A DNA stretch of 64,000 nucleotides from Niastella yeongjuensis (GTDB lineage: Bacteria > Bacteroidota > Bacteroidia > Chitinophagales > Chitinophagaceae): contig NZ_FOCZ01000008.1 of NCBI RefSeq assembly GCF_900110245.1, positions 287,593 to 351,592 of the forward strand, written 5' to 3'. Positions 17,688 to 25,830 of this stretch are shown one piece after another. Below the pieces are notes generated by a model. That model was not told the DNA's origin and searched no databases. It saw only the letters and a list, made by a program, of their open reading frames with translations. The number at the start of each line of letters is the position of its first letter. The stretch's first letter is position 1. The position numbers and the translations under genes are program-made.

Positions 17688-17740
17688 AGAGGAAGGGCAG
17701 AAGGCAAAGAGGTCTCATCTCTGACCTCTGCCCTTTTCGC
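17688..17740. repeat. GGCAGAA / TCTGCCC hairpin after glpQ
   Basis: GAAGGGCAGAAGGCAAAGAGGTC is followed by TCATCTCT and GACCTCTGCCCTTTTC, so the purine-rich and pyrimidine-rich arms can pair (GAGGTC with GACCTC at the tip). It is a hairpin form of the GGCAGA repeat family and could end the glp transcript. Confidence 0.6.
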
Positions 17741-17748
17741 CCCACCAT

Positions 17749-17756
17749 TACATTTG
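17749..17756 (+). promoter_or_regulatory. Possible -7 promoter element for the GH92 gene
   Basis: TACATTTG is an exact match to TAnnTTTG, about 50 bp before the ATG at 17806. A T-rich stretch (17734-17737) sits about 12 bp upstream, which is closer than usual, so the -33 part is not certain. Confidence 0.35.
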
Positions 17757-17805
17757 TGCCACTCCTGTCACTATATTGCAACTGAATAATCGTAAATTCA
17801 CTAGC

Positions 17806-19998
17806 ATGAGAGGTAGGCACCACATTAGAAACTTAGTTTCTTTTTTCAGTATTCTATTAATCCATTCGTTTTCCTTCGCCCAGCATTATACAGATTATGT
17901 AAATCCCTACATTGGTACTGCTGGTCATGCCCACGTATTCCTGGGGGCTAATGTGCCGTTTGGCGCGGTGCAACTGGGCCCTGATAATATCTTCAGGGGG
18001 TGGGACTGGTGTTCTGGTTACAATTATACCGATAGCATTATTAAAGGTTTCTCTCACACGCATTTGAGTGGAACCGGCATGCCCGATCTGGGTGATGTGC
18101 TTATTATGCCGTTTACCGGACCGGTTAAAACCGGCGATGTAACACAGGGGGCGCCAACAGCCGGCCCTTCGTCCCATTTCTCGCACAAAAACGAAAAAGT
18201 ACAACCCGGTTATTATGCGGTTACGCTGGATGATTATAAGATCCAGGTGCAATTGACAGCCACCGAGCGGGTAGGGTTTCATCAATATCAATTCCCCGCA
18301 GGGGAAGCGGCGCATATCCTGATCAATCTTAAAGAAGGCATTGGAGATAGAGTGACAGCAACCCATCTCGAAAAAGTAAATGACTCCACGTTCTATGGTT
18401 ATCGCTTTTCAAGGGGCTGGGCGCCAGACCAGCGGCTGTATTTTGCCATCCGTTTATCGGCTCCCATACAACAGTTCGAGAGCGACAGTATGAAAGGTGT
18501 TATCAGTTTTACTAAAGCGCCTGGTACTGTGATGCTGAAGGTAGGCATCTCACCGGTAAATTCAGTCAATGCGTTGGCCAATATCGATGCAGAGATACCC
18601 AATTGGAATTTCGCAAAGGTGAAACAGGATGCGGATGCAAAATGGAACAAGGAGCTGGGCAGGATCACCATCGAAACCAAAGATGCTGCTGCCAAAAAGA
18701 TCTTTTATACTTCGTTGTATCATACCATGATTGACCCCGCTTTATTCAATGATGCAAATGGCGAATATTGGGGGCCAGATAAACAAAATCATAAAGCAAC
18801 TTTTCAAAATTATACCATCTTCTCCCTGTGGGATACCTATCGGGCGTTGAATCCCTTATATACCATTATGCAGCCAGACAGGGTGAATGATATGATCAAC
18901 ACCATGCTGGCCATCTATCAGCAGCAGGGCAAATTACCCATCTGGCACCTGGCTGGTAATGAAACCAACCTGATGCCCGGCATGAGTGGCGTACAGATAG
19001 TAGCAGAAGCCTATTTGAAAGGGTACCGCGGATTTGATACCGCCCTGGCTTTTGAAGCAGTAAAGAATACCTCGCTGCGCGATGAGTTTGGGCTCAATTA
19101 TGTAAAATCCCTTGCTTACATTCCCAATGACAGGGTACAGGAGTCGGTAGCCAAAGCCATGGAGTATTGCATCAGCGATGGCAGCATTGCCCTCATGGCA
19201 AAACAAATGGGCCGGGCAGCAGATGCGGAGTTATTTACCAAACGCTCGCATTATTACCGCAATTATTTCGATAGTACTACCAAATTCTTCAGAGGTAAAA
19301 ACGAACAGGGGCAATGGAACCAGACTTTTGGTCCGGGCAGAACCAGCCATCCGTGGATAGATGATTATTGTGAAGGCAATGCCTGGCAATATACGTGGCT
19401 GGTTCCGCAGGATGTGGAAGGATTGATCAAATTGCTGGGTGGTGACACTGCTTTTGTTAACCGGTTAGATGAATTCTTTAAACTGAAAATAGAATTCGAT
19501 CCCAAATCGCCGCCGGATATTTCAGGTATGATCGGTCAGTACGCACATGGCAATGAACCCGGCCATCATACTACTTATTTATACGCCTACGCCGGCCAGC
19601 AATGGAAAACGGCAGAGAAGGTACGCTACATTTTAAAAAACCTGTATGACAACACTACAGATGGTATCAGCGGCAATGAAGATTGCGGACAAATGTCGGC
19701 CTGGTACATCTTCTCTTCATTAGGCTTCTATCCCGTATTTCCGGCCAGTGGGGCTTATGTGTTAGGTAGTCCTTTGTTCGACAAAGCCACCATACAATTA
19801 CCGAATAAGAAAACGTTTTCGTTAAAAGTAGAACAGAACAGTCCAAAGAATATCTATATTCAACGCGTAATTCTGAATGGCAAACCATGGCCCAATGCCT
19901 ACATCATGCATAAGCAGATCATGGAGGGCGGTACGATGACGATTGTGATGGGAGATAAACCGGGACCGCCATTGAATATACCCAGATCTCAATACTAA
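17806..19998 (+). CDS. Alpha-mannosidase, GH92
   Basis: It is a calcium-dependent exo-alpha-mannosidase of family GH92, removing mannose from N-glycan or yeast-mannan type structures. I use ATG 17806, which opens a signal peptide (HHIRNLVSFFSILL to SFAQ); the upstream TTG at 17776 is not needed. Family hallmarks are VNPYIGTAGHAHVFLG and FSHTHLSGTGMPDLGD near the N-terminus, then GNEPGHHTTYLYAYAG and ISGNEDCGQMSAWYIFSSLG near the C-terminus, where the catalytic acid and calcium-binding residues lie. About 730 residues is standard. It stands between the glp and pectin genes, with its own likely promoter, and does not obviously belong to either pathway. Confidence 0.94.
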   Translation: MRGRHHIRNLVSFFSILLIHSFSFAQHYTDYVNPYIGTAGHAHVFLGANVPFGAVQLGPDNIFRGWDWCSGYNYTDSIIKGFSHTHLSGTGMPDLGDVLIMPFTGPVKTGDVTQGAPTAGPSSHFSHKNEKVQPGYYAVTLDDYKIQVQLTATERVGFHQYQFPAGEAAHILINLKEGIGDRVTATHLEKVNDSTFYGYRFSRGWAPDQRLYFAIRLSAPIQQFESDSMKGVISFTKAPGTVMLKVGISPVNSVNALANIDAEIPNWNFAKVKQDADAKWNKELGRITIETKDAAAKKIFYTSLYHTMIDPALFNDANGEYWGPDKQNHKATFQNYTIFSLWDTYRALNPLYTIMQPDRVNDMINTMLAIYQQQGKLPIWHLAGNETNLMPGMSGVQIVAEAYLKGYRGFDTALAFEAVKNTSLRDEFGLNYVKSLAYIPNDRVQESVAKAMEYCISDGSIALMAKQMGRAADAELFTKRSHYYRNYFDSTTKFFRGKNEQGQWNQTFGPGRTSHPWIDDYCEGNAWQYTWLVPQDVEGLIKLLGGDTAFVNRLDEFFKLKIEFDPKSPPDISGMIGQYAHGNEPGHHTTYLYAYAGQQWKTAEKVRYILKNLYDNTTDGISGNEDCGQMSAWYIFSSLGFYPVFPASGAYVLGSPLFDKATIQLPNKKTFSLKVEQNSPKNIYIQRVILNGKPWPNAYIMHKQIMEGGTMTIVMGDKPGPPLNIPRSQY

Positions 19999-20017
19999 GG
20001 AAGTTAATATGTGCGTA

Positions 20018-20062
20018 AGTTATTAAGTTCTTAGGTTGAGAAAACTAAAGAACTTAATAACT
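20018..20062. repeat. 15-bp perfect hairpin of AGTTATTAAGTTCTT
   Basis: AGTTATTAAGTTCTT (20018-20032) and AAGAACTTAATAACT (20048-20062) are exact reverse complements around a 15-nt loop. The right arm continues into CAATAACA just before the GH28 start. It is a hairpin version of the AATAACTTAAGAACT family seen before several other sugar genes. Confidence 0.7.
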
Positions 20063-20087
20063 CAATAACATACGAACCAGTCGCAAT

Positions 20088-21623
20088 ATGAAAAAAATCA
20101 GCTTGTTCCATTTGCTTGTACTTCTTTCTACCAGTATTCTCGCTCAACAAAAGACATACGATATTACTTCCTTCGGGGCAAAAGGGGATAGCCTTACCAA
20201 CAATGCACCCTTTATTCAAAAAGCCATCGATGAAGCATCTGCCAGTGGCGGTGGCCGGGTGCTGATACCAGCCGGGCGGTTTATGACCAGTGTAATACAA
20301 CTGAAATCGGGGGTGGAATTGTATGTATCGGCCAATGCACAATTGCTGGGAAGCACCAAACGCAGCGATTATGGCAAGGAAAAAGCATCGGCACTGATCG
20401 TTGCCGACAACCAGCACCACATCTCCATTACCGGCACCGGTACAATCGATGGACGGGGCAGGGAAGTAGTGGCTGATGTTGACCGCATGTTGAAAGCAGG
20501 CACCCTGCAGGATCCCCAATGGCAAACGGTTAATCCCTGGGGACAAAAACGCTCGGCAGAATTTAACCGGCCACACCTGCTCACCTTTAATAAATGCGAC
20601 CATGTTGCCATTAAAGGCATCTTACTAAAAGATGCGGCCTGCTGGGTAGAAACCTACCACGAATGCACCAACCTAACGATAGACAGTATCCGCGTGCAAA
20701 GCACCGCGTATTACAATAACGATGGCATCGACGTAGATAACTGCAAAAATGTAAAGATCACCCGTTGTACGGTAAATGCCGATGATGATGGCATTTGTTT
20801 AAAATCGAACAACGATGCAGCGATCTGTGAAAATGTAGAGATCAGTGATTGTGTGATCCGCTCCAGCGCCAGCGCGCTGAAGTTCGGCACCGCTTCCCAT
20901 GGCGGGTTCAAAAATGTAATGGTAAAGAACCTGAAAATTTATGATACATATCGCTCGGCCATTGCGTTGGAATCGGTTGATGGCGGCACGCTGGAAAATA
21001 TAAACATCGAGAACGTCAAAGCCACCAATACTGGTAACGGTATCTTTATCCGCCTGGGACACCGTAAAAAGGAAGCGCCCATTGGCAAAGTGCGCAACAT
21101 CCGGATCGCTAACGTGCAGGTAGAAGTGCCGGCGGGTAAACCCGATAAGGGATATGAAATGGAAGGGCCTGTAATGAATTATCCGCACAACGTATTTCCC
21201 GCCTCTGTTACCGGGCTGCCAGATAATCCCGTTGAAAATATTTTGCTGGAAAACATCAGCATCAGTTACGAAGGGGGCGGCAGTAAACAGGTGGCGCATT
21301 TCGGTCTTGACTCGCTTTCAAAAGTACCCGAAAATGCAGGCGACTATCCCGAGTTCTCTATGTTTGGTGAATTGCCCTGCTGGGGATTGTATATGCGGCA
21401 TGCCAGGGGAATTATACTCAAAAATGTAAAACTGCAATACAAAAAGGAAGATTTCAGGCCCGCCATGGTTGTTGAGGATGTGCAACAATTAGTGGTGGAG
21501 GGTTTGCAGGTACCCAGTGGCCAGTCGGCCCCTGTGATCGTATTGAAAAACGTTCCAACGCCTGCTTTGTCAGCAATGAAGCTTCCCTACGACAACAGCA
21601 AAGCGGTGATGGAGGTGAAATAA
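20088..21623 (+). CDS. Polygalacturonase-like glycoside hydrolase, GH28
   Basis: It is predicted to hydrolyse alpha-1,4-galacturonosyl linkages of pectin, or a related linkage of rhamnogalacturonan. A signal peptide ends in TSILAQQ, giving a secreted or periplasmic enzyme. The N-terminal segment YDITSFGAKGDSLTNNAPFIQKAID is the usual start of the right-handed beta-helix. The catalytic motifs are NNDGIDVDN (standing for NTDG), NADDDGICLKS (the paired Asp) and GTASHGGFKNV (standing for GHG, where the inserted S is seen in this GH28 branch). At 511 residues it is of normal length. KduD and KduI follow on the same strand, in line with a pectin role. Confidence 0.92.
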   Translation: MKKISLFHLLVLLSTSILAQQKTYDITSFGAKGDSLTNNAPFIQKAIDEASASGGGRVLIPAGRFMTSVIQLKSGVELYVSANAQLLGSTKRSDYGKEKASALIVADNQHHISITGTGTIDGRGREVVADVDRMLKAGTLQDPQWQTVNPWGQKRSAEFNRPHLLTFNKCDHVAIKGILLKDAACWVETYHECTNLTIDSIRVQSTAYYNNDGIDVDNCKNVKITRCTVNADDDGICLKSNNDAAICENVEISDCVIRSSASALKFGTASHGGFKNVMVKNLKIYDTYRSAIALESVDGGTLENINIENVKATNTGNGIFIRLGHRKKEAPIGKVRNIRIANVQVEVPAGKPDKGYEMEGPVMNYPHNVFPASVTGLPDNPVENILLENISISYEGGGSKQVAHFGLDSLSKVPENAGDYPEFSMFGELPCWGLYMRHARGIILKNVKLQYKKEDFRPAMVVEDVQQLVVEGLQVPSGQSAPVIVLKNVPTPALSAMKLPYDNSKAVMEVK

Positions 21624-21787
21624 GGCCATAAGCCAATGAACAGCAAATAGATAGACTTCTTTCCCCGTAAAATTTGGTAGTCTACCGCTCATGCAGGAAA
21701 TTGCAGCCCTGTTATTCTCTCCCGATGTATCGGGAAAAGGGCTTCTCTCACCCTGGCAAGCATTGTATTCCGTTAACAAAATTAATT

Positions 21788-22558
21788 ATGAGCATTCTTT
21801 CAAAATTTTCATTGGCAGGCAAAACCGCACTGGTTTCAGGTGCCAAAAGAGGTATCGGTAAATCTATTGCTGTAGCCCTGGCTGAGGCCGGCGCTGACAT
21901 TATTGGCGTTTCTGCGACATTGGAGTTATCAGGCAGTAAAGTACAGCAGGAAGTGGAAGCTACCGGCCGTAAGTTTAAAGCCTATCAGGCCGATTTCAAC
22001 GATCGCAAAGCTATCTATTCCTTTATCGACAAAGTAAAAGGCGAATGTCCGCCCGTTGATATCTTATTCTGCAACGCTGGTACCATTATGCGTAAACCTG
22101 CTGCTGAGCACCCGGATGAATACTGGGATGAAGTGATCAACGTGAACCTGAACGCCCAGTTTATTTTAAGCCGCGAATTTGGTAAAGACATGATCACACG
22201 TGGAAGCGGCAAGGTTATCTTCACTGCTTCTTTATTAAGCTTCCAGGGTGGTATCACCGTTCCGGGTTATGCTGCCAGTAAAGGCGCTATTGCCCGGCTG
22301 ATCATGGCCCTCAGCAACGAATGGGCAGGCAAAGGCGTACAGGTAAATGGTATTGCACCTGGTTATATTTCAACCGACAATACCGAAGCTTTACGTAATG
22401 ATCCTGAGCGCGCCAAATCGATCCTGTCGCGTATTCCTGCCGGCCGCTGGGGTGAAGGCGAAGATATGCAGGGAGCCGCGGTGTACCTGGCTTCTCCCGC
22501 ATCTAACTATGTAACCGGAACGATACTTACTGTTGATGGTGGCTGGATGGGGAGATAG
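21788..22558 (+). CDS. kduD: 2-deoxy-D-gluconate 3-dehydrogenase / 5-keto-4-deoxyuronate pathway SDR
   Basis: It is a short-chain dehydrogenase that reduces 2,5-diketo-3-deoxygluconate to 2-keto-3-deoxygluconate in pectin breakdown. I start it at ATG 21788, which gives the normal 256 residues; the upstream in-frame stretch from 21674 does not resemble protein of this family. The NAD-binding loop is SGAKRGIGKSIAVALAEAGAD, the active site has TASLLSFQGG (Ser) and YAASKGAIARL (Tyr-x3-Lys), and the C-terminal TGTILTVDGGWMGR is typical. Its placement just before kduI supports KduD over other SDR roles. Confidence 0.9.
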   Translation: MSILSKFSLAGKTALVSGAKRGIGKSIAVALAEAGADIIGVSATLELSGSKVQQEVEATGRKFKAYQADFNDRKAIYSFIDKVKGECPPVDILFCNAGTIMRKPAAEHPDEYWDEVINVNLNAQFILSREFGKDMITRGSGKVIFTASLLSFQGGITVPGYAASKGAIARLIMALSNEWAGKGVQVNGIAPGYISTDNTEALRNDPERAKSILSRIPAGRWGEGEDMQGAAVYLASPASNYVTGTILTVDGGWMGR

Positions 22559-22673
22559 AGTTGACGAGTTGACAAGTTGACAAGTTAACAAGTTGAAAGT
22601 TGAAGGGAAGAAATGAGGAAGGAAGTTGAAAGGTGGCCGCGTCCCGGTTTCTGCCCTCTGCCTTCTGCCTATA
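22558..22673. repeat. GTTGACAAG tract followed by TCTGCCT tract
   Basis: After the kduD stop, GTTGACGAGTTGACAAGTTGACAAG-like 8-mers fill 22559-22600. A pyrimidine tract (TTTCTGCCCTCTGCCTTCTG, 22653-22672) precedes kduI. Two repeat families thus lie side by side in one spacer. Confidence 0.65.
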
Positions 22674-22719
22674 GTTGTTCAAAGAACAAATACAAGAATT
22701 AAAACAAAAGATCTTTATA

Positions 22720-23550
22720 ATGGATAACAGATTCGCAATAAGTCCTAATGAGGCAAAGCAAATGGATACGGCTGCTTTGCGTAAGGCGTTTTTGATAGAT
22801 AAATTATTTGAAGCAGATGCGGCTCATTTTACCTTGTCGCATTATGACCGGTATATCGCCGGCGGTGTGATGCCGGTTAAAGGTGCTGTAAGTTTACCGA
22901 ATCCAGAAAAGTTGAAAGCGCAATTCTTCCTCGAAAGAAGAGAAATGGGCATCATCAACGTGGGTGGTAAAGGAACCGTTACTGCCGATGGACAGAAATA
23001 TGAACTGGACTACAAAGAAGCTTTATACATTGGTAAGGGAACAAAAGACGTGCAGTTTGCCTCTGCTGATGGCAGCCAGCCCGCCAAGTTCTACATCAAT
23101 GCAGCACCGGCACATCATACCTATCCCACTAAAAAGATCTCCCGCGCCGATGCAGACGTGGTAGAACTGGGAAGTGCTGCTACTGCCAATCACCGCGTGA
23201 TCAATAAGCTGATCGTGAACAGCGTGCTGGAAGTTTGTCAACTGCAAATGGGGATGACTGAATTAAAAAGCGGCAGTGTGTGGAATACCATGCCCGCCCA
23301 TACGCATGACCGTCGGATGGAAGTGTATTTCTATTTTGAAGTGCCACAGGGACAAAGCGTTTGCCACTTTATGGGTGAACCGCAGGAAACCCGCCACATC
23401 TGGATGCAGAACGAACAGGCGGTGATTTCGCCCAACTGGAGCATCCACTCCGGTGCCGGAACATCTAACTATACCTTCATTTGGGGTATGGCCGGTGAAA
23501 ACCTCGATTATGGTGATATGGACCATTGCGCTATCACTGAACTGCGCTAG
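22720..23550 (+). CDS. kduI: 5-dehydro-4-deoxy-D-glucuronate isomerase
   Basis: It isomerises 5-keto-4-deoxyuronate, formed from unsaturated galacturonate, to 2,5-diketo-3-deoxygluconate, the KduD substrate. ATG 22720 gives the standard 276-residue protein; the TTG at 22675 would add 15 residues of poor character. The N-terminal DNRFAISPNEAKQMDTAALR and FTLSHYDRYIAGGVMPV are highly typical. The zinc site of the cupin fold is seen in NTMPAHTHDRRMEVYFYFEVP (two His and a Glu) and in PNWSIHSGAGTSNY (His). No signal peptide is present, so it is cytoplasmic. A strong hairpin lies downstream. Confidence 0.96.
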   Translation: MDNRFAISPNEAKQMDTAALRKAFLIDKLFEADAAHFTLSHYDRYIAGGVMPVKGAVSLPNPEKLKAQFFLERREMGIINVGGKGTVTADGQKYELDYKEALYIGKGTKDVQFASADGSQPAKFYINAAPAHHTYPTKKISRADADVVELGSAATANHRVINKLIVNSVLEVCQLQMGMTELKSGSVWNTMPAHTHDRRMEVYFYFEVPQGQSVCHFMGEPQETRHIWMQNEQAVISPNWSIHSGAGTSNYTFIWGMAGENLDYGDMDHCAITELR

Positions 23551-23560
23551 AATAAATTGA

Positions 23561-23588
23561 CCTGTAAGCCTGACAGGCTTTTGTTTTT
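23561..23588 (+). terminator. Intrinsic terminator after kduI
   Basis: AAGCC (23566-23570) and GGCTT (23576-23580) form a small stem followed by TTGTTTTT. An alternative stem CCTGT/ACAGG (23561-23565 with 23573-23577) overlaps it. Confidence 0.55.
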
Positions 23589-23592
23589 ATTG

Positions 23593-23660
23593 GATGACCT
23601 GTAAGGACCGCATAAACATTCTGGTTGTTTAAAACCCGATGGCGGACCTTACAGGTCATC
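23593..23660. other. 19-bp long-stem hairpin (GACCTGTAAGG family)
   Basis: GATGACCTGTAAGGACCGC (23593-23611) pairs with GCGGACCTTACAGGTCATC (23642-23660), 18 of 19 positions, around a 30-nt loop. GACCTGTAAG also occurs just upstream at 23559, and ACCTGT/ACAGGT arms recur in the hairpin at 56076-56106. It lies between kduI and the sigma gene. Confidence 0.7.
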
Positions 23661-23769
23661 ATCTTTTCCAGACTGCTATATATTCCCCGCTCTTATTGAA
23701 CCCGTTAGAAAAATATTTTTTAAATGTGGTGAATACATTTATATTAGGTGTAACGATTGACTGCCAATA

Positions 23770-24396
23770 ATGATCCAGACTGCTATTCATACCGACAATC
23801 TTTGTTGGGAACGCCTGCTGCAAGGTGATAAGGAAGCTTTATACGAGCTGTACACCCGGTATTACCACACCCTCTTATTTATTGGTCTTAAAAACAGTCA
23901 CGACAGCGACCTGGTTAAAGATGTAATACAACAGCAATTCCTTTACCTGTGGGAAAAACGCAATACCCTGATGGCCGCGAAAAATGTGCGCAGCTACCTC
24001 ATCATTTCGTTTTTACGGCGGCTCACAAGCGATTGGGTAAAGGCCCGTCGCACCGTAAACCTGGATGTAGCGTGGAGCAAAAAAGAAGAAGAAGGGTTTG
24101 AAACTTCCTGGGAAGAAACGCTGATCATAAAAGACGAACACGATGCTTTGTGCAAACACCTGATGGCCGTTATCAATGCCCTGCCAGCCCGGCAACGCGA
24201 ACTGATTTTGCTAAAATTCTACGAAGGCCTGAGTTATGATGCCATCACGCAAAAGACAGGACTCACACACCGCACTGTATATAATAAGATTCACGAAGCC
24301 CTGTACAGGATAAAACAACGATTGGTACAGCCTGAGGTTGTTTCGGGTATCCAATCACTTTTACTGTTATATGCTGCCTCCCTGTTTCATTTCTAA
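23770..24396 (+). CDS. ECF sigma factor, FecI-like
   Basis: It is a FecI-type RNA polymerase sigma factor expected to drive the adjacent SusC/SusD arabinan locus. Region 2 spans about residues 25-95 (YELYTRYYHTLLFIGLKN, VRSYLIISFLRRLTSDWVK). Region 4 spans about 135-190 (LPARQRELILLKFYEGLSYDAITQKTGLTHRTVYNKIHEALYRIK). The short hydrophobic C-terminal tail (SLLLLYAASLFHF) is common in Bacteroidota members. The anti-sigma gene follows after 64 bp and the SusC with an STN domain next, which is the full three-part trans-envelope switch: SusC senses, FecR relays, sigma responds. Confidence 0.92.
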   Translation: MIQTAIHTDNLCWERLLQGDKEALYELYTRYYHTLLFIGLKNSHDSDLVKDVIQQQFLYLWEKRNTLMAAKNVRSYLIISFLRRLTSDWVKARRTVNLDVAWSKKEEEGFETSWEETLIIKDEHDALCKHLMAVINALPARQRELILLKFYEGLSYDAITQKTGLTHRTVYNKIHEALYRIKQRLVQPEVVSGIQSLLLLYAASLFHF

Positions 24397-24460
24397 AATT
24401 TATTTTACCAATAACGGGTAAATCCGGTGAGCGGGGCACTCTGCTTATAAAAGAGGGGCC

Positions 24461-25561
24461 ATGCAATCAAAGTACCGGACCGTTGAAGAGCTGTTAAAGG
24501 AGGAGTCCTTTATAAATTATTGTTTGCGGAACAATGAACGCGACGTTCATTATTGGGAAACCTTTTTAGTTGAAAACCCTGGTAGAAAAGACCTGATAGC
24601 AGATGCCGTACAGGAGTACCGGTTGTTGTTTACCGCCCTGGCCCAGAGCGACCTGGATGAACAATTGACACTTCTTAAAAATAAGGTGGAAGGCAACGAA
24701 CGTGCCCCGGTTATTGAATTGAACCGTTCCGGCAACAGACGAACAGTTGCCTATCCACGATTTACTTCCATTGCCATAGCTGCATTGGCAATACTTACTG
24801 TTGGCCTTTATATGATCTGGAAATCACAACGTATACCTGTATCCCAACCGGAGCGGGTGCAATATGTATGCAAACCCGGTGAACGAAAAAGTTTCCAGTT
24901 TCCCGATGGTACCCAGGTGATCCTGAATGCAGGCAGTGAATTGTACCTGAACGACAAGTATGCCAAAAACACCCGCGAGGTATTTCTGAAAGGCGAAGCA
25001 TTTTTTGAAGTGCGGCACAATGCCGCCGTACCCTTTATTGTACACACCGCCAGTATGGATGTAAAAGCGCTGGGCACTGCCTTTAATGTAAAAAGCTACA
25101 ACAACGAAAACAAAACAGAGGCTGTGCTGATTCGCGGGCTGGCAGAAGTGACCCTGAAAAAAGACAACAACCGCAAGCTGTTACTCCATCCCGACGAAAA
25201 AGTGTTATGGACGGAGATCAAAACCGGTGTTTCCCCGGCAACCCTGCCCCCAGTTGATAAAACAGTACCGGAGCAAGGAGTGATAAAACCGGTGAAAAAA
25301 TCAGATAACGGCGATGTAAAAGAAGTGGCCTGGGTGCAGAACAACCTGGCATTTGAAGATGAGCCGTTTGAAGAAATAGCCTATCAGCTGAATCGCTGGT
25401 ACAATGTGAACATTCAGTTTGAAGCCAATGAGATCAGGCAATATCATTTTACCGCCACATTTAAGAAGGAGAAGATTGAACAGGTGCTGGAGATTCTAAG
25501 AACGTCGAAACGGTTTAATTACCGGTTTGAGGGGGATAAGGAGATATTGATTTTTAAGTGA
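24461..25561 (+). CDS. FecR-type anti-sigma factor
   Basis: It is an inner-membrane regulator that holds or activates the FecI-like sigma depending on contact with the SusC STN domain. Residues 1-95 are the cytoplasmic part. One membrane segment is visible at about 101-119 (FTSIAIAALAILTVGLYMIW). The periplasmic FecR domain is at about 135-235 (PGERKSFQFPDGTQVILNAGSEL, then FLKGEAFFEVRHNAAVPFIV, ALGTAFNVKSY). The C-terminal STN-contacting domain is at about 290-366 (FEDEPFEEIAYQLNRWYNVNIQF). At 366 residues the length is typical. Confidence 0.93.
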   Translation: MQSKYRTVEELLKEESFINYCLRNNERDVHYWETFLVENPGRKDLIADAVQEYRLLFTALAQSDLDEQLTLLKNKVEGNERAPVIELNRSGNRRTVAYPRFTSIAIAALAILTVGLYMIWKSQRIPVSQPERVQYVCKPGERKSFQFPDGTQVILNAGSELYLNDKYAKNTREVFLKGEAFFEVRHNAAVPFIVHTASMDVKALGTAFNVKSYNNENKTEAVLIRGLAEVTLKKDNNRKLLLHPDEKVLWTEIKTGVSPATLPPVDKTVPEQGVIKPVKKSDNGDVKEVAWVQNNLAFEDEPFEEIAYQLNRWYNVNIQFEANEIRQYHFTATFKKEKIEQVLEILRTSKRFNYRFEGDKEILIFK

Positions 25562-25614
25562 GGAGTTGATCAGTTAACAAGTTGACGAGTTAACGAGTTA
25601 ACTCGTTGACGCGG
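25560..25614. repeat. GTTAACAAGTTGACGA repeat tract
   Basis: Directly after the fecR stop, 8-bp units of the form AGTTAACA/AGTTGACG run for about 50 bp and end in the palindrome GAGTTAACTC. It belongs to the GTTGACGA family. Confidence 0.6.
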
Positions 25615-25691
25615 AAGAAATGAAGTTGGTAGTGTTGACTGAAGTAAGGTTGAAAAATTAACAGGCTAAGTTTTATTGCGAGATAACCCAA

Positions 25692-25758
25692 CCCCCCCTT
25701 CCGCCAGTTGGCGGAGACGGGGGGAGGCCAAAATAGGGGAATGCGGCAACATTCCCCT
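25692..25758 (+). promoter_or_regulatory. Two hairpins in the leader of the first SusC gene
   Basis: Hairpin 1: CCGCCA (25701-25706) with TGGCGG (25709-25714), flanked by a C run (25693-25698) and a matching G run (25719-25724). Hairpin 2: AGGGGAATG (25735-25743) with CATTCCCCT (25750-25758), loop CGGCAA. They lie 70-140 bp before ATG 25831. No T tract follows, so control at transcript level is possible but unproven. Confidence 0.5.
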
Positions 25759-25830
25759 GCTTAAAGCCGAAACAGGTTAACGCGAATGGTTTGCCTGTTT
25801 CCATTATTCATCTTTAAACTTTCTAAAGGT

